Origin: CAWDXG01 sp963822115
Lineage (GTDB): Bacteria; Myxococcota_A; Polyangia; Polyangiales; Polyangiaceae
Direction: 5' to 3'
Length of the DNA stretch: 64,000 bases
Assembly: GCA_963822115.1 (NCBI GenBank)
Contig: CAWGGM010000003.1
Span: forward strand, 116,330-180,329
The position numbers were made by a program, and so were the translations under genes. Below are positions 39,539 through 48,036 of this stretch, piece by piece. The notes under the pieces were generated by a model, which saw only the letters and a program-made list of their open reading frames with translations, made no database searches and was not told where the DNA came from. How positions within the stretch are numbered: position 1 is the first letter of the stretch; every line of letters begins with the position of its first letter.

Positions 39539-40378
39539 CTACAGCTTGCGGGCGCTCGCGCAGCCGACGTTGAGCGCGAGCTCGAACTTGCCTTCCGACC
39601 AGTACTTGTCGACGGCGTCGCGCACGTAGTCGAGTGGTCTTGTCAGGTCGTCGACGCCGAAAGCAGCCTTGAGCTCGGGAATCACGAGCAGGCGCGCGAC
39701 CGGATCCTCCACGAAGGCGCGACCGCTGTCGAAGGTGAGCTCGGTGGAGCGGATCTCGACGTCAACGTTGTCGAGGCCGGCGTCTTCCAGCTCTTCCGAC
39801 AGCGTCTCGATGGTGGGGCGGCTCGACATCGCGTCCTCCACCGACTTGCCGAAGTCGCCCTCGTCGAACTTGAGCGCGTACTCGCGTAGCAGATCGCCCA
39901 CTTCCTGGAACGAGCCGCGCAGCGGCACCGCCACCAGCGCCTGCCCGCCCGGGTACAGGATGCGCGCCATCTCCGAGAACAGCGCCATACGCTGTTCGGC
40001 GCTACCCACCGGGTGCAGCGACAGCGCGTGCGAGAAGCTCGCCTCGTCGAGCGAGGTCGGCAGCTCGCTGCCCTCGACGTACTCGATGGGCGGATCGCCG
40101 AGCAGCGCGGCCTTGTTGCGCGCAAGCTCCAGCGCGGACTCCGAAGGGTCGATGCCCACGATGCTGGACCCCTCGACCTTCTCGTACAGCTGGCGGTCGG
40201 GATAGCCGGTCCGGCAACCGATGTGGGCGATGCGCGCGGCTTCGCCCGCCAGGAGCATCTCGAGCGCCAGCTCGCCGTACAGCGACAGGTAGCGCGGCAC
40301 GACGAACGTCTCCATGACCGCGGCATCCGCGGGCGCGAGCCTGTCCACGGGAATCTTCACCACGAAGGGAGCTATCAA
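39539..40378 (-). CDS. class I SAM-dependent methyltransferase
   Basis: This 279-residue protein has the Rossmann-type SAM site in motif I (IAHIGCRTGYPDRQL), motif II acidic SIVGIDPSESAL, and post-motif LYPGGQALVAVPL. Substrate is unknown. The C-terminal third is long and acidic (LDYVRDAVDKYWSEGKFEL). TTG 40378 is the longest start; two GTG codons a few residues later are alternatives. It is convergent with the amidase gene and divergent from the M23 peptidase gene, so it stands alone. Confidence 0.88.
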   Translation of the reverse strand: MIAPFVVKIPVDRLAPADAAVMETFVVPRYLSLYGELALEMLLAGEAARIAHIGCRTGYPDRQLYEKVEGSSIVGIDPSESALELARNKAALLGDPPIEYVEGSELPTSLDEASFSHALSLHPVGSAEQRMALFSEMARILYPGGQALVAVPLRGSFQEVGDLLREYALKFDEGDFGKSVEDAMSSRPTIETLSEELEDAGLDNVDVEIRSTELTFDSGRAFVEDPVARLLVIPELKAAFGVDDLTRPLDYVRDAVDKYWSEGKFELALNVGCASARKL

Positions 40379-40501
40379 CCTACGGCAGCGGAATCAATCC
40401 GTTCCTTCCGACCGGCCCCTGGAGCACGTCCGGAGCCAGAATCCGCCCTTTCCGGAGCGGACGGAATCGACCTGGCCCGCTGGCGCGTTAGGATTGGAGC
40501 C

Positions 40502-41335
40502 GTGCAGCCCCTGGTCCGAGCCGCCGTGTTCACCGCGGCGCTGTCCGCCCTGGTCCGGGCCGCAGCGGGCTCCGCTGCGCCCGGCGACGCGGAACAGGCG
40601 CACCGCGCAGGCCCCGCGGCCACGGACAACGCGCTGCCCAGCCTGTGTCCGCCAGGCACCCTGCCCGACAACGGCGTCTGCATCCCCGTCCCGAACAGCG
40701 AGCTCGGGGGCAAGCAGCTGCCGGCAGAGAAGAACGGACACCACGATCGCAGCGGACACTGGCACGTCTACGATCAGATCCCGCGCCGGCCGGACCGGCC
40801 CGCCAACTACCGGCGCTACCGCTACCCGGTACCGCCCGAGCCAGGCCAGTCGCTGGTGATGAGCGGCTACGACCTCGACCTTCCCGACTACGAGCAGCGC
40901 CGCGGCCCGAAGCTGAAGGCCGTGGGTCACGGCGGCATCGACCTGGCCGAGCCGCGAGGCACGCCGGTCAAACTGATCGACCTCGAACACCAGGTGGGCA
41001 ACGCCGAGGTGCTCTACGTCGGGCCGCTGTTCGGCAACACCGTGGTGACGCGCCATACGCTGCGCGAGGGCGGCCACCTGCGCGAGTATCTGGTGCTCTA
41101 CGGTCACCTGCAGGGCCCCGCACCGGGGCTGACCAAGGGCATGACGGTCAAGCCCGGTGCGCTGCTCGGTTTCGTCGGCGACTCGGGCTCGCCTGGTATC
41201 GTGCATCTGCACCTCGAAGTGCGACGCGTCCGCGAGGGAGAGAACCCCGCCGACTTCACCCCACGCGAGATCGTCGAGAACTCCCGCACCGTCGTCTGCG
41301 ACCCGCGCAACGTGCTGCCCCTGCGGAAGAACTAG
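40502..41335 (+). CDS. M23-family (LytM-type) peptidoglycan endopeptidase, exported
   Basis: This 277-residue protein begins at GTG 40502 with a signal-like segment (LVRAAVFTAALSALVRAAAG). After a Pro/Arg-rich linker the LytM domain shows the zinc motif HGGIDLAEPRGTPV (HxxxD) and, near the end, HLHLEV (HxH). Both histidine motifs are intact, so it is predicted to be an active D,L-endopeptidase or glycyl peptidase in the periplasm. It lies 124 bp from the divergent methyltransferase gene. Confidence 0.9.
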   Translation: MQPLVRAAVFTAALSALVRAAAGSAAPGDAEQAHRAGPAATDNALPSLCPPGTLPDNGVCIPVPNSELGGKQLPAEKNGHHDRSGHWHVYDQIPRRPDRPANYRRYRYPVPPEPGQSLVMSGYDLDLPDYEQRRGPKLKAVGHGGIDLAEPRGTPVKLIDLEHQVGNAEVLYVGPLFGNTVVTRHTLREGGHLREYLVLYGHLQGPAPGLTKGMTVKPGALLGFVGDSGSPGIVHLHLEVRRVREGENPADFTPREIVENSRTVVCDPRNVLPLRKN

Positions 41336-41417
41336 CTATCCATTCGTCGACAACCGACCGTATCGGCGCTCGACGGAAAAACGCCGCGGCGAAAGGGCTC
41401 GCGTCGGGTACGCTGTC

Positions 41418-41750
41418 GTGGTGGAACTGCCCAAGCGCTACGACGGTCGACCCATCCTGCTCATCATCGAGAACTACGCGCTGTCGGTGATCGGCGAGCT
41501 CGACGACGACGCAGCGCATCGCACCGAGGCCATCGTGCAGCACGTGTGGGGCGACAACGAGCCCTGGGCCGACACGGTCCGCGTCCAGCTCGGCTGGACG
41601 ACGGACGTCGACGACGAGATCCGCGACAACTGGCGGCGGTACCGCGAAACTGCAAAGACACAGCAGGAGGAAGCGATCCCCCGGCAGTTTGCCATGATGT
41701 TCGCGGACGCCGTCGCACAGGCCGCGGACGCGGACGCCGGAGGATCGTAG
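41418..41750 (+). CDS. hypothetical protein of about 110 residues
   Basis: Starting at GTG 41418 or 41421, this small soluble protein is acidic and helical (ILLIIENYALSVIGELDDDAAHRTEAIVQHVWG, in two parts). It has no cysteines or signal peptide and no recognised domain. It follows the M23 gene on the same strand with 82 bp between. Support is codon use and a full-length uninterrupted frame; function is unknown. Confidence 0.5.
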   Translation: MVELPKRYDGRPILLIIENYALSVIGELDDDAAHRTEAIVQHVWGDNEPWADTVRVQLGWTTDVDDEIRDNWRRYRETAKTQQEEAIPRQFAMMFADAVAQAADADAGGS

Positions 41751-41921
41751 CCGGCTGCCGACAGACCGCGGCGAACCGGGTCGGGCGCCCGGCTTTCTCC
41801 GAGCTCGGCGGCCAGCGCGAGGTTTCCTGGCGCCGGACCTGACACTCTCCGCTCCAGTGGTTAAGCGTGCTTTGAGCCGAAGACTATGGTTATGCTTTCG
41901 AAGGAAGGGGCCACAAACAAC

Positions 41922-43553
41922 ATGGTGCGTCATATACTTCTAGCTACTGGTGCCGCCGCCCTCGTTCTGGGGGGCTGCGGGTCGAGCAATTCCAGCACCA
42001 CCAAGAAGTCGTGCGGGCCCGCCCATTCGGATGCCGACGTGCTCCTCGTGGGCACCTATCATGGCGTCAAGGGGGACTACTCGACCATCCAATGCGCGGT
42101 GGACGCGGCCAAGCCCGGCGCGTGGATCCTCGTCGCGCCGGGTGACTACCACGAGGTCAACGACCTCGAGCACCCACCGTCCAAAGCGATGGCGGACGCG
42201 GGGGCCTTCGGCGGTGTGCTCATCACCAAGGCGGGGCTGCACATCCGGGGCATGGACCGCAACAAGACCATCATCGACGGCGACAAGGCGGACGCACCCA
42301 AGCCGTGCGATCCCTCGGCCAAGTACCAGACCTACGGCTCGAAGAACTCCAAGGGCGAGCCCATCGGTCGCAACGGCATCGTTGCCTACAAAGCCGACAA
42401 CGTCTGGATCGAGAACCTGACCGTGTGCAACTTCCTCGCCGGCGCCGCCGGCGCGGGCTTCGAGATCTGGTGGGACGGCGGCCAGGGCTCGGGCACGATC
42501 GGGATGAAGGGCTACTGGGGCAACTACCTCAACGCCACCTCGACCTTCTACAAGACCCCGGTCAAAGACCAGATCGACGTGAACGCCACCTACGGCATCT
42601 TCGCCAACTCGGCGGAGGGGCCTGCCAAGTGGGACAACGTGTACGCGTCGAACATGAACGACTCGGGCGCCTACGTCGGTGCGTGCCAGCAGTGCGACGT
42701 GACCATCGACCACTCCCAGTTCGAGTACAACGCGCTCGGCTACTCGGGGACGAACTCCGGCGGCACCGTCATCATCCAGAACTCGGAGTTCGACCACAAC
42801 CAGGACGGCCTGGACACCAACAGCCAGGTAGCCGGCGACCCGCCGCCTCCCCAGGACGGCCGCTGCGCAAGCGGCAAGACCAGCTCCATCACCGGCACCA
42901 ACTCGTGCTGGGTGTTCCAGAACAACAAGGTGCATGACAACAACAACGCCGACGTTCCCGCCGCCGGCTCGGCCGCCCAGGGTCCGGTCGGCACCGGCAT
43001 GACGATCTCCGGCGGCCGCTGGGACACCGTCATGAACAACACCTTCTCCAACAACAACGCCTGGGGCGTCCTCTTCCTGCCCTTCCCGGACGACGGCACG
43101 CCGTATGGCGGCAAGACCTGCGCCGACTACGGCGGAGTGGAAAACCCCCTGGGGCTCGGTCTCGGGTGCGTGCTGGAGTCCGAAGGCAACGCGCTCATCG
43201 GCAACACCTTCGTTAACAACGGCTCCTTCGGCAACGAGACGAACGGCGACTTCGGCGAGCTGACGCTCAGCGCGGGCAAGCCGCAGAACTGCTACAAGAA
43301 CAACACGGCGCCGAACGGCAGCTACCCGACCGATCTGGAGACGACCCAGTCCACCTGCGGCCCGCTGACCACGACCAAGCACCAGGGAGCGCTGCTGGCG
43401 CAGGTCGGCTGCGACACGGGCAAGCTGCCCTGTGACAAGACCATGCACTACCCCAAGATCACGACGAACGTCGTGATGCGCCCGCTGCCGACGACCCTGC
43501 CCAGCATGCCCGACCCCTGCAAGGGCGTGCCGAGCAATCCCTGGTGCCCGTAG
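41922..43553 (+). CDS. right-handed beta-helix lipoprotein
   Basis: This 543-residue protein starts at ATG 41922 (AAGGAAGGGG upstream) with a lipoprotein signal (ALVLGGC). The mature part is a parallel beta-helix with Asn-rich coils (NGIVAYKADNVWIENLTV; GGTVIIQNSEFDHNQDG; MNNTFSNNNAWGVLF), of the NosD/PbH1 or pectate-lyase type. Such proteins bind or cleave polysaccharides. No pectate-lyase catalytic set is obvious, so a binding or structural role is as likely as an enzyme. It is convergent with the next M23 gene. Confidence 0.83.
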   Translation: MVRHILLATGAAALVLGGCGSSNSSTTKKSCGPAHSDADVLLVGTYHGVKGDYSTIQCAVDAAKPGAWILVAPGDYHEVNDLEHPPSKAMADAGAFGGVLITKAGLHIRGMDRNKTIIDGDKADAPKPCDPSAKYQTYGSKNSKGEPIGRNGIVAYKADNVWIENLTVCNFLAGAAGAGFEIWWDGGQGSGTIGMKGYWGNYLNATSTFYKTPVKDQIDVNATYGIFANSAEGPAKWDNVYASNMNDSGAYVGACQQCDVTIDHSQFEYNALGYSGTNSGGTVIIQNSEFDHNQDGLDTNSQVAGDPPPPQDGRCASGKTSSITGTNSCWVFQNNKVHDNNNADVPAAGSAAQGPVGTGMTISGGRWDTVMNNTFSNNNAWGVLFLPFPDDGTPYGGKTCADYGGVENPLGLGLGCVLESEGNALIGNTFVNNGSFGNETNGDFGELTLSAGKPQNCYKNNTAPNGSYPTDLETTQSTCGPLTTTKHQGALLAQVGCDTGKLPCDKTMHYPKITTNVVMRPLPTTLPSMPDPCKGVPSNPWCP

Positions 43554-43578
43554 GCGTCTGATCCGCGCGCCGGCGTCG

Positions 43579-44634
43579 CTAGTTCAGCGACGTCGGCATC
43601 GTGATGCGGCGGTTGGCACACTTGGAAGCGGCGGGCCACTCGTCGAACGAGATCGGCACGGTGGGATAGGTCGAGCTGACCCAGACGTTCGGGAACGGGT
43701 TCCAGTTCTGGGCACAGTGCAGGCCGTCCTTGCCGCATTCGCAGGTTTTGACGCCGGGGTGCACCTTGCTCACCTGGAAGTGCAGGTGGACACCGGTCGA
43801 GTGCCCGGTGGTGCCCGCGACGGCCAGCGGCTGGCCCTGCGTGACGTGGGCGCCGCAGGTGATGCCAGCCTTCGCGGAGTTGTACCTCAGGTGCATGTAG
43901 ATGGACTGCGTGCCATCGCCGTGATCGACCACGAGCATGTTCACGTCGGTGCTGCAGGTCGTGCTGCCGCAGCCGGTGTTGCTCGATAGCTTCATGTGCG
44001 TGATGGTGCCGCCGCGCGCGGCCCGCACCACGAAGTTGGTGTTGTTCGCCCAGTCCCAGGCGTACTCGTCGGAACCGACGTGGTCATTGCAGCAAGCGTC
44101 GTTGCAGTCCTGCGTCAGCCTCATCGAGATATTGTGCGACCAGGGCAGGTGGTAGCTCTTCTTGCTGACGGGCAGCTTGCAGTAGTCGTCGTAACCGGCA
44201 GCAGCCACGACGCAGCCGTTCGAGCACTTCTTGGCGCTGGTCGGCGCGCCGGGGCCGTTGCAGTGATAGAGCGTGTTCTTGTCGGCGTTCAGCACCTTGT
44301 CGCCACCGCAGTAGTCGCCGACCTTGGCCTTGGCACCGCACTTCGGCGGCGGGCTGGTGCTGCCGCCGCTGCCCGCCGTACCACCACCTGCGCCTGCGGC
44401 GCCGGCTCCCGCGCTACCGCCCGCGTCGACGCCACCGCTGCCCGCGCTGGCGTCGGAGCCCGCGTCGTTACCCGTCGCGCCTCCTGCCCAGGCTCCCGCT
44501 TCGTAGCCCGCCGTGCCACCCTGCCCGCCGCTGCCCGGACCGGCAGAGCCGCTGTCGCCGCTCGACGAGCAGCCCGCCGCCACGAGCAGCGCGGCGCCAA
44601 GCATCAAGACACGTTGCCTGCCGGGTATGTGCAT
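43579..44634 (-). CDS. M23-family metallopeptidase lipoprotein with Gly/Ser-rich linker
   Basis: This 351-residue protein has a lipoprotein signal (LLVAAGCSS), about 70 residues of Gly/Ser/Ala repeats, a Cys-rich module (CGAKAKVGDYCGG; CSNGCVV) and a LytM domain. The second zinc motif HLHFQV is intact. The first motif is atypical: His in NDHVGSDEYAWDWA lies nine residues before the Asp, as in YALDF-type variants, instead of HxxxD. ATG 44634 starts just before the signal. It is probably anchored to the outer membrane and acts on peptidoglycan or a surface protein. Confidence 0.85.
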   Translation of the reverse strand: MHIPGRQRVLMLGAALLVAAGCSSSGDSGSAGPGSGGQGGTAGYEAGAWAGGATGNDAGSDASAGSGGVDAGGSAGAGAAGAGGGTAGSGGSTSPPPKCGAKAKVGDYCGGDKVLNADKNTLYHCNGPGAPTSAKKCSNGCVVAAAGYDDYCKLPVSKKSYHLPWSHNISMRLTQDCNDACCNDHVGSDEYAWDWANNTNFVVRAARGGTITHMKLSSNTGCGSTTCSTDVNMLVVDHGDGTQSIYMHLRYNSAKAGITCGAHVTQGQPLAVAGTTGHSTGVHLHFQVSKVHPGVKTCECGKDGLHCAQNWNPFPNVWVSSTYPTVPISFDEWPAASKCANRRITMPTSLN

Positions 44635-44787
44635 CGCCAGAACCTCCGCATGCAACACTATCACAGGCGCGTCGGCCGACGCTCACGCGCCCGCCCACCG
44701 GCGCCGGAGTGCCGTTCCAGGCGACATGGTCGCAAACGGACGCGGGGTGCCGCGCGCGCACCGCAGCCACGGGCGGCGAGCGGCCGG

Positions 44788-45265
44788 CTACCTCAGAAGG
44801 TCTGCATGGTCGCTGGCGAACTGCTCGAAGCTGATCGGCGGGCGTCCGAGCACCGCCTCGACATCGTCCGAGACCACCGCGCAGCTGCCCTCGCGGACGA
44901 TAGCGTAGAGGCGAGCCAGCTCCTCGATGGCTTCCGGAGGCATTCCCTGCGCATGCAACGCACCCCGGAAATCGCTGTCCGGAATGCCCGAGTAACGGAT
45001 CTCCCCGACCCGAGACTTTCGACAGGATGGCGCAGGCCTCCGCATGGCTCAGCGCCTCCGGTCCGGTGATCGTGTATTCCCTGCCGCCATGGCCATCCCC
45101 GGTGAGCGCCGCCGCGGCGACCGCCCCGATGTCCCTCGCATCGACGAACGAGACTTTCTCGTCGCCAGCCGGGAGGAAGAGCCCACCGGCGTTCTTGATC
45201 ATCGCGAGGTAGTAGCCTGGAACGAAGTTCTGATTGAACCAGTTCGGGCGGAGCAGGGTCCCCCG
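44788..45265 (-). pseudogene. NmrA/SDR-type NAD(P)-binding oxidoreductase, truncated and frameshifted
   Basis: The fragment carries the second half of an NmrA-like atypical SDR: LRPNWFNQNF, VSFVDARDIGAVAAAAL, GREYTITGPEALSHAE, and LARLYAIVREGSCAVVSDDVEAVLGRPP. The N-terminal Rossmann nucleotide-binding half is missing, and the sequence becomes unrelated upstream of about 45265. A one-base shift at a C/G run near 45004 moves the last 70 residues into another frame. The gene is therefore doubly broken and probably a remnant left when the neighbouring mobile region arrived. Confidence 0.75.
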
Positions 45266-45382
45266 TCATCGCGAAACGCGAATCGACCCAGCCCCTCCAC
45301 CGAGCAACAGTCGTGCCGGACCTACGTTCGCACCACCGAATGAGTGGAGCTCCAGGAAACCAACGCAGGGGTTGCGTACCCC

Positions 45383-45483
45383 GCCCAGCGCACACGAAAT
45401 TGCGACGCGCGGCGCGCCGCACGTGAGCCGGACCATTGGCTCGAGCGAAAGTAGCCCGGTCCGCCTCGGGGCGTAGGTTGGGC
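45383..45483. other. weak candidate attC-like site
   Basis: GTTGGGC (45477-45483) stands 24 bp after the GrpB-gene stop, and a degenerate partner GCCCAGC lies at 45383-45389, followed by a CACGAAATT stretch resembling the CGAAATT of the site at 46109. The inner arms do not pair well, so this may be a decayed attC or chance. Apart from it, the 240 bp between the oxidoreductase remnant and the GrpB-family gene shows no supported gene. Confidence 0.3.
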
Positions 45484-45507
45484 GGCCTACTCGCGGTGCG
45501 CCGGTGG

Positions 45508-46080
45508 TCAGCGGCTGCCGGGCACGGCGCGGACGAGGATCTCCTCGACGATCGATGTCTTGGCATCCGCGTAGTTCTGCACGTGACGCCACGTGCGTGA
45601 GGCTAGGTCACGCTTGGTCTGCTCGTAGAGCTTGCGGTCGGCGGGGTGAGCCCGAAGCCGATCACGAAAACGGAGCATGCGGTCAATCTCGACACACCCG
45701 TGTGAAAAGACGTGGAGGTTGATGTTGGTGTCTGGCCCCTTCACAACGCGGTGCTCGTGCCAGTTCGGTTCGCGTATACGAAGGAAATAGCCGCGCTGTT
45801 CAAGCGCCGGTAGATAGGCCGGCTCGTCCGATGAGTCTGGCAGGACGAGAAGAATGTCGATCTTCGGCTTGGCTGCCAGTCCTGGGACGGCTGTGGAGCC
45901 AACGTGCTCGAATTGCAGAACGAGGTGGCCCAGCGCGTCGCGCACGCGTCGCGCCTCGCGCTCGAACAAGCTGGGCCACGCAGGGTTGTACTCGACGATG
46001 TTGATGGGCGCGTCGTGGGGCTTCAGTTCACCAACGGTGTAGGCGGCAATCTCGGCGTCCGTTGACTGTTTGCTGGTCAT
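45508..46080 (-). CDS. GrpB-family protein (UPF0157)
   Basis: This protein of 190-192 residues has the GrpB signatures IVEYNPAWPSLFEREA, HVGSTAVPGLAAKPKIDILL and HVFSHGCVEIDRML. The fold is nucleotidyltransferase-like (GSTA...KPKIDI); the biological role is unknown. Either of two ATGs (46080 or 46086) can start it. GrpB-type genes are frequent in mobile integron cassettes; this one sits between an attC-like site at 46109-46238 and a GTTGGGC box at 45477, with the layout of a single cassette. Confidence 0.9.
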   Translation of the reverse strand: MTSKQSTDAEIAAYTVGELKPHDAPINIVEYNPAWPSLFEREARRVRDALGHLVLQFEHVGSTAVPGLAAKPKIDILLVLPDSSDEPAYLPALEQRGYFLRIREPNWHEHRVVKGPDTNINLHVFSHGCVEIDRMLRFRDRLRAHPADRKLYEQTKRDLASRTWRHVQNYADAKTSIVEEILVRAVPGSR

Positions 46081-46108
46081 GGGCATCAGTCGTCCCGCTC
46101 ACTCGCCC

Positions 46109-46238
46109 GCCCAACGAATCGAAATTCAGCTGCGAAGGCGCAGCCAAGACATCTCCGGATGCTACCACCTCAACTGGCGTGCCGGTTGCACGGCCCCGGC
46201 AGAGGGCCGCCTTCGCCAGCTACAATTTCCTGTTGGGC
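46109..46238. other. integron attC-like recombination site (site 1)
   Basis: GCCCAAC (46109-46115) and GTTGGGC (46232-46238) bound a 130-nt imperfect palindrome. The left arm continues GAATCGAAATTCAGCTGCGA and the right arm, reverse-complemented, AGGAAATTGTAGCTGGCGA, both then AGGCG, so the arms pair over about 30 nt with one unpaired base. This matches the R''-L''...L'-R' plan of attC sites. The centre (GATGCTACCACCT) is shared with the site at 48276. Confidence 0.75.
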
Positions 46239-46271
46239 GGCGTGCGCTCGCCCAGTCCGACGGCGGCTCGC

Positions 46272-46484
46272 TCAGGCGGGCACGTCCACGTACGCGGACG
46301 AAGCGTGGGGCTCGGGTACCGGCAATCCCTCAGCACGCAGTCCGTCGATGTGGAACGCGATCGCTTCCGCGATCTCGTGCTCAACGTCCTCGCGCGTGGC
46401 CCCAGTGGCGACGCACCCGGGAAGGTCCGGGGAAAACGCCGAGAAGCCCGTGGCGGTCGCTTCGACGATGACGAGGTACCTCAT
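46272..46484 (-). CDS. hicB: HicB-family antitoxin
   Basis: This 70-residue protein has the HicB-type beta-alpha fold MRYLVIVEATATGFSAFSPD and LPGCVATGATREDVEHEIAEA, the usual short antitoxin core. Its ATG at 46484 overlaps the hicA-like stop by 4 nt (ATGA), the standard hicA-hicB coupling. The stop lies 33 bp from attC-like site 1. There is no separate DNA-binding domain. The partner toxin gene is truncated (next entry), so this is likely an orphaned antitoxin. Confidence 0.85.
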   Translation of the reverse strand: MRYLVIVEATATGFSAFSPDLPGCVATGATREDVEHEIAEAIAFHIDGLRAEGLPVPEPHASSAYVDVPA

Positions 46485-46627
46485 GGTCTCAACCCTGCCT
46501 CTTCTAGCACGCTGTTGAGGGTGCCGGGAGCCAGCTCGTCGCTGGGCTTTCCGGCAATCGTGACAAGCCCGGGCTTTGTCGGATGCTTGAATTGCCGATG
46601 CGAGCCGCGCTGCCGGACCTGTGTCCA
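46481..46627 (-). pseudogene. hicA: HicA toxin, 5'-truncated
   Basis: Only the C-terminal 48 residues of a HicA mRNA interferase remain: WTQVRQRGSHRQFKHPTKPG with the catalytic histidine in GSH, then LVTIAGKPSDELAPGTLNSV. The first strand and helix (about 20 residues) and the start codon are missing; upstream the sequence belongs to a different truncated gene. The preserved 4-nt overlap with hicB shows that a complete hicAB operon once existed. Confidence 0.8.
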
Positions 46628-47129
46628 CCGCGCCGGCTGCTCCAAGCCCGAGGCCGATCGGAAAGTAGAGGCGGTGGCTGCTGGGCGGATTTTCGCCCAT
46701 CTGGTCGAACACACTCACGTTCAACAGGTACAGGCCCGTGGCCGCCGCGCCGATGCCAGTGACGAACGCACCGAGCCCGACCCACTCCAGCGCGCGGTTC
46801 GGCGGTTTCACCCGCCAGACCGCGTCGTACTTCACGTGCACTCTACCGGAACCGGCCGGATGCCCGTGGTCGAAGACCTCGAAGCGGTACTCGCCCGGAG
46901 CCAGGTACAGCGTGCACGATCCGTCGCAGCTATCCGGAGGGTTGTCGGGATTCTCCTGTGCGGGGCGGACGCTATAGGAGAGCCCGGGCTTGCCCGGCGA
47001 CAGGTCGATCCGCACGTCCGGCTCGCGATGCTTCACGGGCAGGGGCTGATACTCACCCGGCGGGGGCTGTTCATCCGGTGGAAGCGTGGCCTGCGCGCGT
47101 GCAGTCAGCGGGCTGGCACAGGGTGACAG
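46628..47129 (-). pseudogene. exported PEGA-like protein, truncated at both ends
   Basis: An open frame reads from about 47129 (PCASPLTARAQA, the end of a signal peptide without its start) through PPGEYQPLPVKHREPDVRI, LYLAPGEYRFEVFDHGHP and a membrane hairpin (GLGAFVTGIGAAATGLYLL). Near 46628 it changes into HicA sequence. The 5' end is cut by a transposase remnant, the 3' end by hicA. The frame accidentally stays open through to hicB, which can make it look like a 254-residue fusion. Confidence 0.6.
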
Positions 47130-47153
47130 CTACCGGCACGGGCGAGGAGCCCG

Positions 47154-47507
47154 ATGCCCTGGAGCCGAGCAAGACCACCGTCTGCAACGTCCTCGAGCGG
47201 CACGGGCTTGTCCGAGCACGACAACGCCATCGACGCCTTCCCGAACAAGCTACCGTCGCTCGAATACCCTTCGCACTTCGAGCAACGCCTGGTCAGCCGC
47301 AACGGCGGCATTCGCTGGCGCAGCAACTGGGTCAACGTCAGCCACACCCTCGCAGGGCAGTACGTCGACCTGGAAGAGATCGACGATGCCCTCTGGACCG
47401 TCTACCTCGGCCCAATGGAGCTCGGCCGCCTTCACGAACGAGAGCTGGTTATCGAGGACACCCTCGGTCGCAGAAGCCGAAATGTGTCACCCATGTCCTT
47501 GGGCTAG
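47154..47507 (+). mobile_element. transposase remnant (integrase-core type, internally deleted)
   Basis: Two pieces of an IS481/IS3-like transposase are visible. PSKTTVCNVLERHGLVRARQ (about 47166-47225, one frame) matches the helix-turn-helix region that precedes the catalytic core. PNKLPSLEYPSHFEQRLVSR followed by NGGIRWRSNWVNVSHTLAGQ (about 47250-47370) and YLGPMELGRLHERELVIED match the C-terminus. The DDE catalytic core between them is deleted. The element is therefore inactive and marks an old insertion. Confidence 0.7.
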
Positions 47508-47564
47508 TTTGTTACCCTTGTGCCTGACCGTTCACGTCGCGCTAGACTTCGGGCGGAGGCCATC

Positions 47565-47984
47565 GTGGATTTCGCGTTCACCGCAGTGTTCAAGAAGGTG
47601 CCAGAAGGCTACATCGCGTTCGTCGAGGAGCTACCCGGTGCCAACACGCAGGGCGCAACTCTCGACGAGGCGCGGGAGAACCTCCGCGAAGCCGTGCAGC
47701 TCGTGATCGACGCCAATCGCGAGCTCGCCCGGGAAGACGCTGGGGACGACGTGATCCGCGAGTCGCTCAGGATCGCCAACGGGTCCTGGATTCGGCGCGT
47801 GGCGGAGCGCGTGGTAGCCTTCACCCATGCGCACGTTCACCGCCGTCGTCGAACGCGACCCCGAGACCGGCCTCTACGTCGGGTACATCCCGGGATGGCC
47901 CGGCGCCCATTCGCAGGGCGCGACCGAGGACGAACTGCGGTCGAATCTCGAGGAGGTGATCGCGATGCTCCTGGAGGACGGTGA
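47565..47984 (+). CDS. HicB-like antitoxin family protein
   Basis: GTG 47565 (GGGCGGAGGC upstream) starts VDFAFTAVFKKVPEGYIAFV and EELPGANTQGATLDEARENL, the HicB_lk/HicB fold. Beyond about residue 75 (VIRESLRIANGSW) no family similarity is seen, and the frame overlaps the next hicB gene by about 158 nt in another frame. The natural protein probably ended near residue 75, and its own hicA partner has been lost. It is the first of three genes in a toxin-antitoxin run on plus. Confidence 0.65.
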   Translation: MDFAFTAVFKKVPEGYIAFVEELPGANTQGATLDEARENLREAVQLVIDANRELAREDAGDDVIRESLRIANGSWIRRVAERVVAFTHAHVHRRRRTRPRDRPLRRVHPGMARRPFAGRDRGRTAVESRGGDRDAPGGR

Positions 47985-48036
47985 GCCGGTGCTGCAGTCG
48001 GAGTTCGTCGGGACGCAGACGGTACGAGTCGCGTAG
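47827..48036 (+). CDS. hicB: HicB-family antitoxin (hicBA module)
   Basis: This complete 69-residue antitoxin reads MRTFTAVVERDPETGLYVGY and GWPGAHSQGATEDELRSNLE. The TAG stop overlaps the start of hicA by one base (TAGTG). HicB binds and neutralises HicA and usually represses the operon. The order hicB-hicA is the reverse of the minus-strand copy at 46272-46627. Confidence 0.9.
   Translation: MRTFTAVVERDPETGLYVGYIPGWPGAHSQGATEDELRSNLEEVIAMLLEDGEPVLQSEFVGTQTVRVA

Noticed and set aside
45477..45483. A firm third attC at the end of the GrpB-family gene
   Set aside because: The GTTGGGC box is well placed but its partner box is degenerate and the arms do not pair; kept only as a weak candidate.
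46272..47036. A 254-residue fusion of a PEGA-like exported protein with HicB
   Set aside because: The frame passes through hicA sequence out of its frame; the pieces are separate truncated genes.
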